DNA from: Lentzea albidocapillata
GTDB lineage: Bacteria > Actinomycetota > Actinomycetes > Mycobacteriales > Pseudonocardiaceae
Assembly (NCBI RefSeq): GCF_000719115.1
Contig: NZ_JOEA01000022.1
Span: 124,001-188,000, forward strand
Length of the DNA: 64,000 bases
Direction: 5' to 3'
Under the pieces are notes generated by a model. That model was not told the origin of the DNA. It made no database searches and saw only the letters and a program-made list of their open reading frames with translations. Positions 7,030-15,499 of the stretch are shown here, in pieces (positions within the stretch are counted from its first letter, which is position 1; each line of letters opens with the position of its first letter). The position numbers and the translations under genes were made by a program.

Positions 7030-7033
7030 ACCC
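7022..7033. promoter_or_regulatory. DasR-type operator upstream of the dasA-like gene
   Basis: TGGTCTAGACCC matches the perfect site at 6359 in 11 of 12 bases and overlaps the cutC-like stop codon. It lies 76 bases before the solute-binding-protein gene, in position to repress the transporter-hexosaminidase operon. Confidence 0.72.
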
Positions 7034-7108
7034 TTGCCCTGGAGCGTTCTACAGTCACGTTGCTTCATGTGAAATGGCTGTTGCACGATACGCAATGCGG
7101 AGGGCGCG

Positions 7109-8386
7109 ATGAGGCTGAAGGCACTTGTAGCCGTGCTGGGCGTGGGCGCGGTGGTCGCCTGCGCACCGGTCCAGTCAGGTCCGACGAGCTCGGGCACGGA
7201 CGAGCAGACGGGACAGCTGCGGGTCTGGCTGTTCGACGAGGTCAACCGCGGCCCCAAGGAGGCCGTGGTCAAGGAGGCGATCTCCGAGTTCCAGGGCAAG
7301 CACAGCGGCGTCACCGTCGACGTGCAGTACATCCAGGTGTCCAGCCGGGCGGAACGCTTCAAGGCCGCCTTCAGTGACCCGAAGAGCGCCCCGGACGTCG
7401 CCGAGTTCGGCAACACCGACCTGGCGGGCTACGTCTCCGCGGGTGGCTTCTCGGAGCTCGACCTGGGCAAGTGGGACGAGTCGAAGGACCTGGTCCCGTC
7501 GATCCTCGACACGGCCAAGGTCGACGGCAAGACCTACGGCGTGCCGTGGTTCGTCGGCGTGCGCGCGCTGTACTACCGCACGGACGTGTTCAGCGAACTC
7601 GGCCTCAAGCCGCCGACGACGCTGGACGAGATCGCGCCGCTCGCCCGTCAGATCCGGCAGAAGAAGCCGGAGCTGATCGGCATCTCGGCCGGCGGCAAGT
7701 ACCTGTTCGCCGCGCTGCCGTTCATCTGGGCGCAGGGCGGAGACATCGCCAAGCAGGACGGCGGCAAGTTCACCGCCGCCATCGACAGCGCCGAGTCCAA
7801 GGCCGGTGTCGCCAAGTACACCGAGCTGATCAAGGACGACATCTGCCCGCCCGCCACCTGCGCGGGCAACGGCGGTGACGCGAGCGTCGAGGCGTTCCGC
7901 GCGGGCAAGGCCGCGATGACCATCGGCGGCGACTTCAACCGCAAGTCCGTCGACGCGTCCAGTGCGGCCGGCAAGTACGGCGTCGTGCCGCTGCCCGGCA
8001 AGACCAAGGACTCGGTCGCTCCCGCTTTCGCCGGCGGCAACCTGCTCGGCGTCATGAAGGGCACGCAGCGCAAGACGCTCGCCAACGAGTTCACGCAGCT
8101 GCTCGCCTCGAAGAAGTACCAGCAGAAGATGTACACGGCCATGGGCAACCTGCCGACGTTCAGTGACGTGCAGAAGCAGGTCGCGGAATCCGACAAGTTC
8201 CTGGAGCCGTTCACGAAGACCCTGCAGTCGGGCACGAAGTTCGTCCCCGTCACGCCGGCGTGGGCGAAGATCGAGGCGCAGGCCGTGGTGCCGACGATGC
8301 TCCAGGAGATCGTCACCGGCGCGAAGAACGTCGACACGGCCACCGCCGACGCCGCCAAGACGATGAACGCGGCCTTCACGTCGTGA
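7109..8386 (+). CDS. dasA: Sugar ABC transporter solute-binding lipoprotein, DasA-like
   Basis: A 425-residue extracellular solute-binding protein (family 1). The signal peptide ends in lipobox VVAC (Cys18), so it is a membrane-anchored lipoprotein. Typical features: LRVWLFDEVN, PDVAEFGNTDLAGYVSAGGF, YGVPWFVGVRALYYRTD, KAAMTIGGDFNRK and VVPLPGKT. GGAGGG precedes ATG 7109. The next three overlapping genes (two permeases, GH20 hexosaminidase) mirror streptomycete dasA-dasB-dasC-dasD, which takes up N-acetylglucosamine and chitobiose. Together with the dre-like sites this supports the same substrate class. No ATPase gene is present; such systems usually share MsiK. Confidence 0.82.
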   Translation: MRLKALVAVLGVGAVVACAPVQSGPTSSGTDEQTGQLRVWLFDEVNRGPKEAVVKEAISEFQGKHSGVTVDVQYIQVSSRAERFKAAFSDPKSAPDVAEFGNTDLAGYVSAGGFSELDLGKWDESKDLVPSILDTAKVDGKTYGVPWFVGVRALYYRTDVFSELGLKPPTTLDEIAPLARQIRQKKPELIGISAGGKYLFAALPFIWAQGGDIAKQDGGKFTAAIDSAESKAGVAKYTELIKDDICPPATCAGNGGDASVEAFRAGKAAMTIGGDFNRKSVDASSAAGKYGVVPLPGKTKDSVAPAFAGGNLLGVMKGTQRKTLANEFTQLLASKKYQQKMYTAMGNLPTFSDVQKQVAESDKFLEPFTKTLQSGTKFVPVTPAWAKIEAQAVVPTMLQEIVTGAKNVDTATADAAKTMNAAFTS

Positions 8387-9273
8387 GCATGACCGCCAAA
8401 GGCCAGGGGCGGACCGCGTTCGCCTACCTGGCTCCAGCGCTGCTGATCCTCGGGGGCCTGCTGGCCTACCCGATCTACCAGCTGGTGCTCATCTCGCTCT
8501 ACGACTACGGCCAGGAACAGGTGAGCGGCGGCGCGCCGCTCGAGTTCCTCGGTCTCGGGAACTACCGGAACCTGCTGGGCAACCAGCAGTTCTGGGGTGT
8601 GCTCGGGCAGACCGTCGCCTTCGCGGCGGTCTGCGTGGTCGGCACGTTGCTTGTGGGCGCGTTCCTCGCGATCCTCGCCACGAGGGTCCGCACCTGGGTC
8701 CGGATGACGTTGTTCCTGGCGGCGCTCGGCGCGTGGTCCACGCCCGCCGTCGCGGGCTCGACGATCTGGCTCTTCCTGTTCGACGCGAACTTCGGGTTCG
8801 TGAACGAGGTCCTGGGCACCCAGGGCTTCTCCTGGACGTTCGACAAGTGGACGGCGTTCGGACTCGTCGCCGCACAGGTGATCTGGTGCTCGTTCCCGTT
8901 CGTCATGGTGACGCTCTTCGCGGGCATCAAGGCGATTCCGGGCGAGGTGCTGGAGGCCGCCGCACTGGACGGCGCGTCGGCGTTCCGCACGGCGTGGAGC
9001 GTCACGCTCCCGCTGCTGAAGCCGATCATCCTCGTGGTGACGATCCAGTCGATCATCTGGGACTTCAAGGTCTTCACGCAGATCTACGTGATGACCAACG
9101 GCGGCGGCATCGCCGGACGCAACCTCGTGCTCAACGTCTACGCCTACCAGCAGGCGTTCGCGGCGTCGGAGTACGGCCTGGGCGCGGCCATCGGTGTCGT
9201 GATGACCGTGCTGCTGCTGGGAATCACGATGTTCTACCTCCGCGCACTGCGGCGGTCGGGGGAGGTCCTGTGA
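8383..9273 (+). CDS. dasB: ABC transporter permease, DasB-like
   Basis: A 296-residue MalF-type membrane permease. The start GTG 8383 overlaps the preceding stop (GTGA); ATG 8389 is an alternative. The first transmembrane segment is FAYLAPALLILGGLLAYPIY, and about six segments are predictable. The EAA loop is visible as LEAAALDGASAFRTAWSVTL, the contact site for the ATPase. It should form the channel with the 9270-10103 product and receive sugar from the 7109 lipoprotein. Confidence 0.85.
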   Translation: MSMTAKGQGRTAFAYLAPALLILGGLLAYPIYQLVLISLYDYGQEQVSGGAPLEFLGLGNYRNLLGNQQFWGVLGQTVAFAAVCVVGTLLVGAFLAILATRVRTWVRMTLFLAALGAWSTPAVAGSTIWLFLFDANFGFVNEVLGTQGFSWTFDKWTAFGLVAAQVIWCSFPFVMVTLFAGIKAIPGEVLEAAALDGASAFRTAWSVTLPLLKPIILVVTIQSIIWDFKVFTQIYVMTNGGGIAGRNLVLNVYAYQQAFAASEYGLGAAIGVVMTVLLLGITMFYLRALRRSGEVL

Positions 9274-10103
9274 GGCGCTGGCTGACCGAGGGCTTCGTCC
9301 TCATCATCGCCGCCGTGGTGGCGTTCCCGCTGTTCTGGATGGTGCTGTCCGCGTTCAAGCCGGAGGACGAGATCATCTCGGCCGACCCGGTGCCGTGGAC
9401 GACGCGGCCGACGCTCGACAGCTTCACGCGGGCGCTGACCGTCGCGAACTTCGGGCGCTACTTCATGAACAGCATCATCGTCGCGTTGATCGTGGTGTTC
9501 CTGAGCATCCTGATCTCGTTCCTCGCGGCGACCGCGCTGACCCGCTTCCGGTTCCGCAGCCGCACGACGTTGCTGATCATGCTGCTCGTCGTGCAGATGG
9601 TGCCGGTCGAGGCGTTGACCGTGCCGTTGTTCTTCATGATGCGGTCCGTCGGCGACACCGTTCCGGTGTTCGGCCTGAACCACCTGGGCTCGCTCGTGCT
9701 GGTGCACCTGGCTTTCAGCCTGCCGTTCGCGATCTGGATGCTGCGGGGCTTCGTCGCCGCGGTGCCGGTGGAACTGGAGGAGGCCGCCACCCTGGACGGC
9801 GCCTCGCGGTTCCGGTTCCTGTGGCAGGTGCTGTTCCCGCTCGTCGCGCCCGGCCTGGTGGCGACGTCGGTGCTGTCGTTCATCCACGCCTGGAACGACT
9901 TCCTGTTCGCCAAGACGTTCATCATCTCGGCCGTGGAGAACCAGACCCTGCCGCTGGCTCTCCAGGTGTTCGTCAAACCCGACCAGAACGATTGGGGCGC
10001 GATCATGGCGGGCTCCACCCTGATGACCATCCCTGTGCTGATCTTCTTCATGCTCGTGCAGCGCCGGCTCGTGTCCGGGCTAGCGGGGGCGGTGAAGGGA
10101 TGA
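9270..10103 (+). CDS. dasC: ABC transporter permease, DasC-like
   Basis: A 277-residue MalG-type permease. The start GTG 9270 overlaps the previous stop (GTGA). The first segment is FVLIIAAVVAFPLFWMVLSA, followed by FKPEDEI. The EAA motif is LEEAATLDGASRFRFLWQVL. It ends LIFFMLVQRRLVSGLAGAVKG, typical of sugar permeases. Second channel subunit of the dasABC-like uptake system. Confidence 0.86.
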   Translation: MRRWLTEGFVLIIAAVVAFPLFWMVLSAFKPEDEIISADPVPWTTRPTLDSFTRALTVANFGRYFMNSIIVALIVVFLSILISFLAATALTRFRFRSRTTLLIMLLVVQMVPVEALTVPLFFMMRSVGDTVPVFGLNHLGSLVLVHLAFSLPFAIWMLRGFVAAVPVELEEAATLDGASRFRFLWQVLFPLVAPGLVATSVLSFIHAWNDFLFAKTFIISAVENQTLPLALQVFVKPDQNDWGAIMAGSTLMTIPVLIFFMLVQRRLVSGLAGAVKG

Positions 10104-11467
10104 ACCTGCTGCCACGCCCGGTGTCCTATGTGGACGGCGGAAGGCTTTGTGAGTACAAGGGCTGGGAGAGCGTCCTCGTCGACGGCCCTCCCGGCGGCTA
10201 CCGGTTGCTCTCGTCCGACGACGGTGTGCTGATCGAGGCGAACGACGCGGCCGGCGAGATGAACGCGCTGCAGACGTTGCGGCAGCTGCTCGGCGCCCAG
10301 GCGTTCCGGGCCGCGGGGGAGAAGCCGTCGGTCATCCCCGCGTGCGAGATCGTCGACTACCCGCGGTTCGAGTGGCGTGGCGTGATGCTGGACGTCTCGC
10401 GGCACTTCCTGCCCAAGCGGGAGGTGCTGCGGTACGTCGAGCTGCTGTCGGTGCACAAGCTCAACGTCCTGCACCTGCACCTCACCGACGACCAGGGCTG
10501 GCGCTTCGAGGTGAAGCGCTACCCGAAGCTCACCGAGGTGGGATCGTGGCGGGAGGACTCACGGTTCGGCGACCGGCGTTCCGCGGGCATGAAAGGCCGT
10601 CCGCACGGCGGTTTCTACCCGCAGGAAGACCTGCGGGAGATCGTCGAGTACGCACGGGCGCGGCACGTCACGGTGATCCCGGAGATCGACATCCCGGGGC
10701 ACTCGCAGGCGGCGATCGCGGCCTATCCGGAACTCGGCGTGCACGGCGGTGGCGTCTGGACCGACTGGGGCGTCAACGAACGCGTGCTCAACACCGACGA
10801 GTCCACAGTGGACTTCTATCGGAACGTGTTCGACGAGCTGATGGACGTCTTCCCGGCGGAGATCATCGGCTTGGGCGGCGACGAGGCACCCGGCCACGAC
10901 GGCGAACTGGTGCGCGCGATCGCGGAACACATCGTCGGCAAGGGCCGGCGGCCGTACGGGTGGGACGAGGTCCTGGACGCCCGTCCGCTGCCTGCCGGCA
11001 CGGTCGTCGCGTCCTGGCGCGGCGTCGAGGGCGGCATCACGGCGCTGGGCGACGGACACGACGTGGTCATGTGCCCTGAGCAGCACGTCTACCTGGACTA
11101 CCGGCAGTCGGACTCGCCCGACGAACCGATTCCGGTCGGAACGGTGACGACGCTGGAGGACGTCTACGCGTGGGAGCCGGTGCCCGAAGGGCTCACGGGC
11201 GAGGAACCCGGACGGCTGCTGGGCGCGCAGGCGAACATCTGGACCGAGCACCTCGACTCGGCCCGGCGGGTGGACTACGCGGCGTTCCCGAGGCTGGCCG
11301 CGTTCGCCGAGGTCGTGTGGTCCCCGGCGGAGAAGGATCCTGAGTTCGTGCGGCGGCTGAAGGACCACCACCTGCCCAGGCTCGACGCTCTCGGGGTGGA
11401 GTACCGGCCCCTCAACGGTCCCCACCCCTGGCAACGGCTACCCGGCGTGCCCGGTTTCCCACGGTGA
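10100..11467 (+). CDS. dasD: Beta-N-acetylhexosaminidase, GH20 (DasD-like)
   Basis: A 455-residue GH20 glycosidase starting at ATG 10100 (ATGA overlap with the permease). The N-terminal alpha/beta domain (1-80) precedes the barrel, marked by RGVMLDVSRHFLPK, NVLHLHLTDDQGWR, VTVIPEIDIPGHSQAA and the catalytic D261-E262 in IGLGGDEAPG, plus PYGWDEVL and QANIWTEHL. The enzyme removes terminal N-acetylglucosamine by substrate-assisted catalysis. It has no signal peptide, so it probably acts in the cytosol on chitobiose or oligomers brought in by the coupled transporter. Confidence 0.9.
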   Translation: MNLLPRPVSYVDGGRLCEYKGWESVLVDGPPGGYRLLSSDDGVLIEANDAAGEMNALQTLRQLLGAQAFRAAGEKPSVIPACEIVDYPRFEWRGVMLDVSRHFLPKREVLRYVELLSVHKLNVLHLHLTDDQGWRFEVKRYPKLTEVGSWREDSRFGDRRSAGMKGRPHGGFYPQEDLREIVEYARARHVTVIPEIDIPGHSQAAIAAYPELGVHGGGVWTDWGVNERVLNTDESTVDFYRNVFDELMDVFPAEIIGLGGDEAPGHDGELVRAIAEHIVGKGRRPYGWDEVLDARPLPAGTVVASWRGVEGGITALGDGHDVVMCPEQHVYLDYRQSDSPDEPIPVGTVTTLEDVYAWEPVPEGLTGEEPGRLLGAQANIWTEHLDSARRVDYAAFPRLAAFAEVVWSPAEKDPEFVRRLKDHHLPRLDALGVEYRPLNGPHPWQRLPGVPGFPR

Positions 11468-11698
11468 TCACATCGCAGCATCTTCCTCGGGCATGAGGAT
11501 CCAGGCGGCGACGTAGAGGAGCGCTCCGGTGCCGAACCCGAGCAGCGTCGCCGCCACGAGGATGATCCGCAGGATCGCGGCGTCCACGCCGATCATCTTG
11601 GCGACGCCGCCGCAGACGCCGGCGAGCATCTTGTCGCTGCGACTCCTGCGGAGCTTCTTGACCTGGGCTGTCGCGTCGTTGAGCACGTTGTTCGTCAT
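11468..11698 (-). CDS. PspC domain protein
   Basis: A 76-residue small membrane protein. Residues 17-70 match a PspC domain: KKLRRSRSDKMLAGVCGGVA, then GVDAAILRIILVAATLLGFG, and YVAAWILMPEE. It is expected at the inner face of the membrane, where PspC-type proteins take part in envelope-stress signalling. Its stop lies directly against the GH20 stop on the other strand. A small hairpin (CGTCG-AAA-CGACG, 11710-11722) lies just upstream of the start. Confidence 0.9.
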   Translation of the reverse strand: MTNNVLNDATAQVKKLRRSRSDKMLAGVCGGVAKMIGVDAAILRIILVAATLLGFGTGALLYVAAWILMPEEDAAM

Positions 11699-11759
11699 GG
11701 CTCAAGAGTCGTCGAAACGACGGTCCCGCACATCGGTGACCACCCCGAACCCGACCCTG

Positions 11760-13284
11760 ATTCCCCGGTCCGGCCCCAGGGTTCTGAACTGTTCGGTGGT
11801 GTGTGATCGCGTGTGGTCGAACGTGTTCGTCTGTGGGCTGGGGTGCCCCTTCGCGGCGATGGGAACATGTGTTCGGTACGGTCATCGGGTGTCGTCCGTG
11901 ATCCAGGCGTACCGGTTCGCCTTGGACCCCAACTCCGGCCAGGAGCAGGCGTTGCGGTCGCATTGCGGTGGTCAGCGGCGCGCGTTCAACTGGGGCCTGG
12001 CGCGGATCAAGGCGAATCTGGATCAGCGGGCCGCCGAGAAGACTTACGGCGTGGCTGAGGACGAGCCGACGCCGCCGGTGTCGTGGTCGGCCTACGGCCT
12101 GCGCAAGGACTGGAACCAAGCCAAGGACACGGTCGCGCCGTGGTGGGCTGAGAACTCGAAGGAAGCCTATGCGTCCGGCCTGGCCAACCTCGCGACCGCG
12201 TTGGGCAACTGGGCGGACTCCAAGCGAGGTGCGAGGAAGGGCCACGGGTTCGGGTTCCCAAGGTTCAAGGGCAAGCGGTCCGGCCTGTCCTGCCGGTTCA
12301 CCACCGGCGCGTTCGGACTCGCCGACGACCGCCGGCACGTGAAGCTGCCCCGCATCGGGACGGTCCGCACCCACGAGTCGACCCGCAAACTCGCCCGGCA
12401 CGTCGAGCGCGGCACCGCCCGTATCCGCTCGGCCACGGTGTCCTTGCGGGCCGGGCGGTGGTTCGTGTCGTTCTCCGTGGAGATCACCCGCACCAGCCCC
12501 GCGCCCACGCGACCCGGCAGCGTGGTGGGTGTCGATCTGGGCGTGAAGTCGCTGGCCGTGCTCTCGACGGGCGAGGTGATTGCCAACCCGAGACACCTGG
12601 AGGTCGCTCAGCGGGAACTGCGTCGCCTGCAACGCCAGGCCGCCCGCCGTAGCGGACCTGACCGGCGTGTCCGCCAGCGACCATCGGGCCGGTGGCGCAA
12701 GACCCAGGCCCGTATCGCGAGGCTGCACACCACGGTCGCGAACGCCCGTCGGGATGGGCTGCACAAGCTCAGCACCCGGCTGGTCCGCGCCCACGGCACG
12801 GTCGTGGTCGAGGACCTGAACGTGTCGGGTATGACGCGTAACCGGCGGCTGGCTCGGCATGTCGCCGGTGCCGGCCTGGCCGAGCTGCGCCGTCAGATCG
12901 AGTACAAGGCCCGGTGGGCGGGCGTGCGGGTGCATGTCGCCGGCCGGTGGTATCCCAGTTCCAAGACGTGTTCGGGCTGTGGTGTGGTGAAAGCCAAGCT
13001 GCGCCTGTCCGAACGCATCTTCCGCTGCGACGCGTGTGGTCTGGTCCTGGATCGGGACCTCAACGCCGCGCGTAACCTCGCCGCGCTCGTGCGCGGCGAG
13101 ACGTCCTCCCCGAGTTGCGGGGCGACGGTAAACGAGCCCGATGGAAACCCAGGTAAGACCCGCACCGCGCGGGCAACGGGTACGGCCACGGGAAGACCCG
13201 CCCCGGCAGGTCAACGCCGACGCCGCAAGGCGACGGCTGCCTGAACCACGATGAACTCACGTTCACTCACACTTCAGACAACGG
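11760..13284 (+). mobile_element. tnpB-only insertion element, ends not precisely located
   Basis: The tnpB gene sits alone between pspC and a VOC protein gene. The left end should lie between about 11700 and 11889, the right end just after 13244, before the VOC gene ends at 13285. IS605-type elements lack terminal inverted repeats and target duplications, so the limits given are only outer estimates. The guide RNA would overlap the 3' end of tnpB and the right end. Confidence 0.45.
11889..13244 (+). CDS. tnpB: TnpB, RNA-guided nuclease-type protein of an IS200/IS605 (IS1341-like) element
   Basis: A 451-residue TnpB. RuvC-like residues appear intact: D216 in GVDLGVKSLAVL, E308 in VVVEDLNVSGM, D390 in DRDLNAARN. 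The zinc finger is CSGC...CDAC. The N-terminal domain has VIQAYRFALDPNSGQEQAL. GTG 11889 is the likely start; GTG 11898 is an alternative. TnpB proteins use a guide RNA made from the 3' end of the element to cut DNA. No TnpA is nearby, so it is a tnpB-only element moved in trans, or stranded. The C-terminal 50 residues (NEPDGNPGKTRT...) are of the kind seen in actinobacterial copies. Confidence 0.9.
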   Translation: MSSVIQAYRFALDPNSGQEQALRSHCGGQRRAFNWGLARIKANLDQRAAEKTYGVAEDEPTPPVSWSAYGLRKDWNQAKDTVAPWWAENSKEAYASGLANLATALGNWADSKRGARKGHGFGFPRFKGKRSGLSCRFTTGAFGLADDRRHVKLPRIGTVRTHESTRKLARHVERGTARIRSATVSLRAGRWFVSFSVEITRTSPAPTRPGSVVGVDLGVKSLAVLSTGEVIANPRHLEVAQRELRRLQRQAARRSGPDRRVRQRPSGRWRKTQARIARLHTTVANARRDGLHKLSTRLVRAHGTVVVEDLNVSGMTRNRRLARHVAGAGLAELRRQIEYKARWAGVRVHVAGRWYPSSKTCSGCGVVKAKLRLSERIFRCDACGLVLDRDLNAARNLAALVRGETSSPSCGATVNEPDGNPGKTRTARATGTATGRPAPAGQRRRRKATAA

Positions 13285-13668
13285 TCAGTCCAGGCAGAAC
13301 TCGTTGCCCTCGACGTCCTGCATGACGATGCAGGACTCGTTCTCCTCGTCGGCCTCCATCACGCGCACGCACACCGCGCCGATCGCCTCCAGCCGGGCAC
13401 GCTCGGCCTGGAGCGTGGCGAGGCGTTCCGCGCCGACGAGCCCGGTGCCCGCTCGCACGCAGACGTGCACGCGGTTCTTCACGACCTTGCCTTCGGGAAC
13501 GCGCTGGAAGTAGAACCGCGGGCCCTCACCCGTCGGGTCGGCGACCGCGGACCATGAACCGTCGCTCTCCGGCGGCGCGTCGTACCCGAGCACCTGGCTC
13601 CAGAACTCGGCGACGCGCACGGGTTCCGCGCAGTCGAACGTGATCTGGACTTTCTTGATCGACCCCAT
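13285..13668 (-). CDS. VOC family (glyoxalase-like) protein
   Basis: A 127-residue vicinal-oxygen-chelate fold protein: VQITFDCAEPVRVAEFWSQV, then LGYDAP, WSAVADPTGEGPRFYFQRVP, and the C-terminal repeat ending VMQDVEGNEFCLD. The single-domain size suggests a dimer. The substrate is not predictable. It is often annotated as a glyoxalase or bleomycin-resistance-like protein, which would overstate what is known. Confidence 0.85.
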   Translation of the reverse strand: MGSIKKVQITFDCAEPVRVAEFWSQVLGYDAPPESDGSWSAVADPTGEGPRFYFQRVPEGKVVKNRVHVCVRAGTGLVGAERLATLQAERARLEAIGAVCVRVMEADEENESCIVMQDVEGNEFCLD

Positions 13669-13697
13669 CCGTCCAGGTTAGTCGTACCCTGAGGCGC

Positions 13698-14528
13698 ATG
13701 CAGTCCCCTGAGGAACTGGCGTCAGGGCTCGACGAGGCGGGGTACCTGCCGGACGGCGGGATCGCCACGGCGGCGTTCCTTGCGGTCCGGATGGGGCGGC
13801 CGCTGTTCCTCGAAGGTGAACCCGGCACCGGCAAGACCTCGCTCGCGCTCGCGCTGGCAAAGTCGATGGACGTGCCGCTGATCCGCCTGCAGTGCCACGA
13901 GGGCATCGACGCCACGCAGGCCTTGTACGACTGGGACTACCCGCGCCAGCTCATGCACCTGCGGGTGCTGGAGACGCGCGGCGAGGTGGACGAGGCGTCC
14001 CTCTACACGCGACGGTTCCTGCTGGCCAGACCACTGCTGCAGGCGTTGGAGAGCGCACCGTGCGTGCTGCTCGTCGACGAGATCGACCGGGCGGACGACG
14101 AGTTCGAGGCGTTCCTGCTGGAGGTGCTGTCCGAGAACGCGGTCAGCATCCCCGAGTTCGGCGAGATCAGGGCGACGACGCCCCCGCTGACCGTGCTGAC
14201 CTCGAACCGGACCCGCGAGGTGCACGACGCGTTGAAGCGCCGCTGCCTCTACCACTGGCTGGAGCACCCGTCCCTGGAGCGCGAGATCGCGATCCTGCGC
14301 CGCACCCTGCCCGGTCTCGACGAACGGCTCGCCGTCCTGGTCGCGGAGGCCGTGCAGAAGATGCGGGGCCTCGACCTGCTCAAGCCGCCGGGCGTCGCGG
14401 AGTCGCTGGACTGGGCGCGGGCGCTGCAGGCGCTGGGCCGCGCGGAGCCGGACGTGACGACCCTCGGAGCGGTCCTGAAGTACCGGGAGGACGCGGAACG
14501 CGTTGCCGGGAGCACAATCGTGGGGTGA
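13698..14528 (+). CDS. MoxR-type AAA ATPase (CoxD-like)
   Basis: A 276-residue AAA+ ATPase. Walker A is GEPGTGKT (40-47), Walker B is CVLLVDEIDRADDEFEAFLL, and sensor 1 is TVLTSNRTREVHDALKRRCL. In cox operons the CoxD ATPase works with the VWA protein CoxE to mature the molybdenum-copper active site of CO dehydrogenase. Here the VWA gene follows directly (GTGA overlap at 14525), so a maturation pair is likely. First gene of the seven-gene hydroxylase operon. Confidence 0.85.
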   Translation: MQSPEELASGLDEAGYLPDGGIATAAFLAVRMGRPLFLEGEPGTGKTSLALALAKSMDVPLIRLQCHEGIDATQALYDWDYPRQLMHLRVLETRGEVDEASLYTRRFLLARPLLQALESAPCVLLVDEIDRADDEFEAFLLEVLSENAVSIPEFGEIRATTPPLTVLTSNRTREVHDALKRRCLYHWLEHPSLEREIAILRRTLPGLDERLAVLVAEAVQKMRGLDLLKPPGVAESLDWARALQALGRAEPDVTTLGAVLKYREDAERVAGSTIVG

Positions 14529-15499
14529 CGGAAGCCTGCGTCGGGTTCACGCGCGTCCTGCGGGGCGCCGGACTGCAGTGCGGGCCCGATCGCGTCCAGG
14601 CGTTCCTGCGGGCCACCGAGCACGTCGACCTCTACTGGGCCGGGCGCCTCACGCTGTGCGCCGATCCGGACGACCTGCCGCGCTACGACGCCGCGTACCG
14701 GGCGTACTTCGGCGGCACCCCGCCCCGTCCGCGCACGACGATCGAACTCGACTCGATGACCGTCGGCGTGGCCGCGTCCGACGTGGAAGTGCTGAAGCAC
14801 AAGGACATCTCCGAGTTCAACGCGGCACCGCTGATCGCCCGGCTGAACCCGCTCCCGCCGCGCAGGCGCTCGCGCCGGCTCCGCAAGGCCCGTCGCGGCC
14901 GGCTGGACCTGGCCCGCACGGTGCGCGCGATGATCGAGACCGGCGGCGAGATCGCCCTGCCGCGCCATCGCCGCCGGGGCTCGAAACCACGCCGGCTGGT
15001 GCTGCTGATCGACGTCTCCGGCTCGATGGCCGCCTACTCGGACGCGCTGCTGAGGTTCGCGCACGTCATCGCCCACGCGATGCCCGTCGAGGTCCGCACG
15101 ATCGGCACCCGGCTCACCCGCGTGACCCGTCAGCTCCGGGAACGCGATCCGGAACGGGCGCTGCGGGCCGCCGGCCGCGCGATCCCCGACTACGAGGGCG
15201 GCACCCGGCTCGGTGACGCGCTGCGGCGGTTCAACCAGCAGTGGCGGCAACGGGGTGCGGTGGTCGTGCTGTTCAGCGACGGCTGGGAACGCGGCGACCC
15301 GAGCCTGCTGGCGACCGAGATGGCGAGGCTCAGGCGGGTGAGTCACAAGATCATCTGGGCCAACCCGCACGCGGGCAGGTCCGGCTACCGGCCTGTCCAG
15401 CAGGGTGTGCTGGCGGCGCTCCCGCACGTCGACACGATGGTCGCGGGCCACAGCGTGCACGCGTTGGAAGAACTGCTGAAGGAGGTGCGCCGTGCGTGA
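14525..15499 (+). CDS. VWA-domain protein, CoxE-like
   Basis: A 324-residue protein starting at GTG 14525 (GTGA overlap). The N-terminal half is a CoxE-type domain with a basic stretch (PPRRRSRRLRKARRGRLD). The C-terminal half is a von Willebrand A domain with metal-binding motif DVSGS (163-167), then YEGGTRLGDAL and VVVLFSDGWERGD. It probably acts with the MoxR ATPase as a chaperone for the hydroxylase cofactor site. Confidence 0.85.
   Translation: MTEACVGFTRVLRGAGLQCGPDRVQAFLRATEHVDLYWAGRLTLCADPDDLPRYDAAYRAYFGGTPPRPRTTIELDSMTVGVAASDVEVLKHKDISEFNAAPLIARLNPLPPRRRSRRLRKARRGRLDLARTVRAMIETGGEIALPRHRRRGSKPRRLVLLIDVSGSMAAYSDALLRFAHVIAHAMPVEVRTIGTRLTRVTRQLRERDPERALRAAGRAIPDYEGGTRLGDALRRFNQQWRQRGAVVVLFSDGWERGDPSLLATEMARLRRVSHKIIWANPHAGRSGYRPVQQGVLAALPHVDTMVAGHSVHALEELLKEVRRA

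Noticed and set aside
11412..13214. A 600-codon antisense frame across TnpB
   Set aside because: Low-complexity Arg/Gly/Pro translation with no family features. It partly covers the true pspC gene and lies opposite a TnpB with intact motifs.
13892..14524. Upstream extension of the VWA gene frame
   Set aside because: The frame is open by chance under the MoxR gene. The CoxE-like sequence begins at GTG 14525, which overlaps the MoxR stop.
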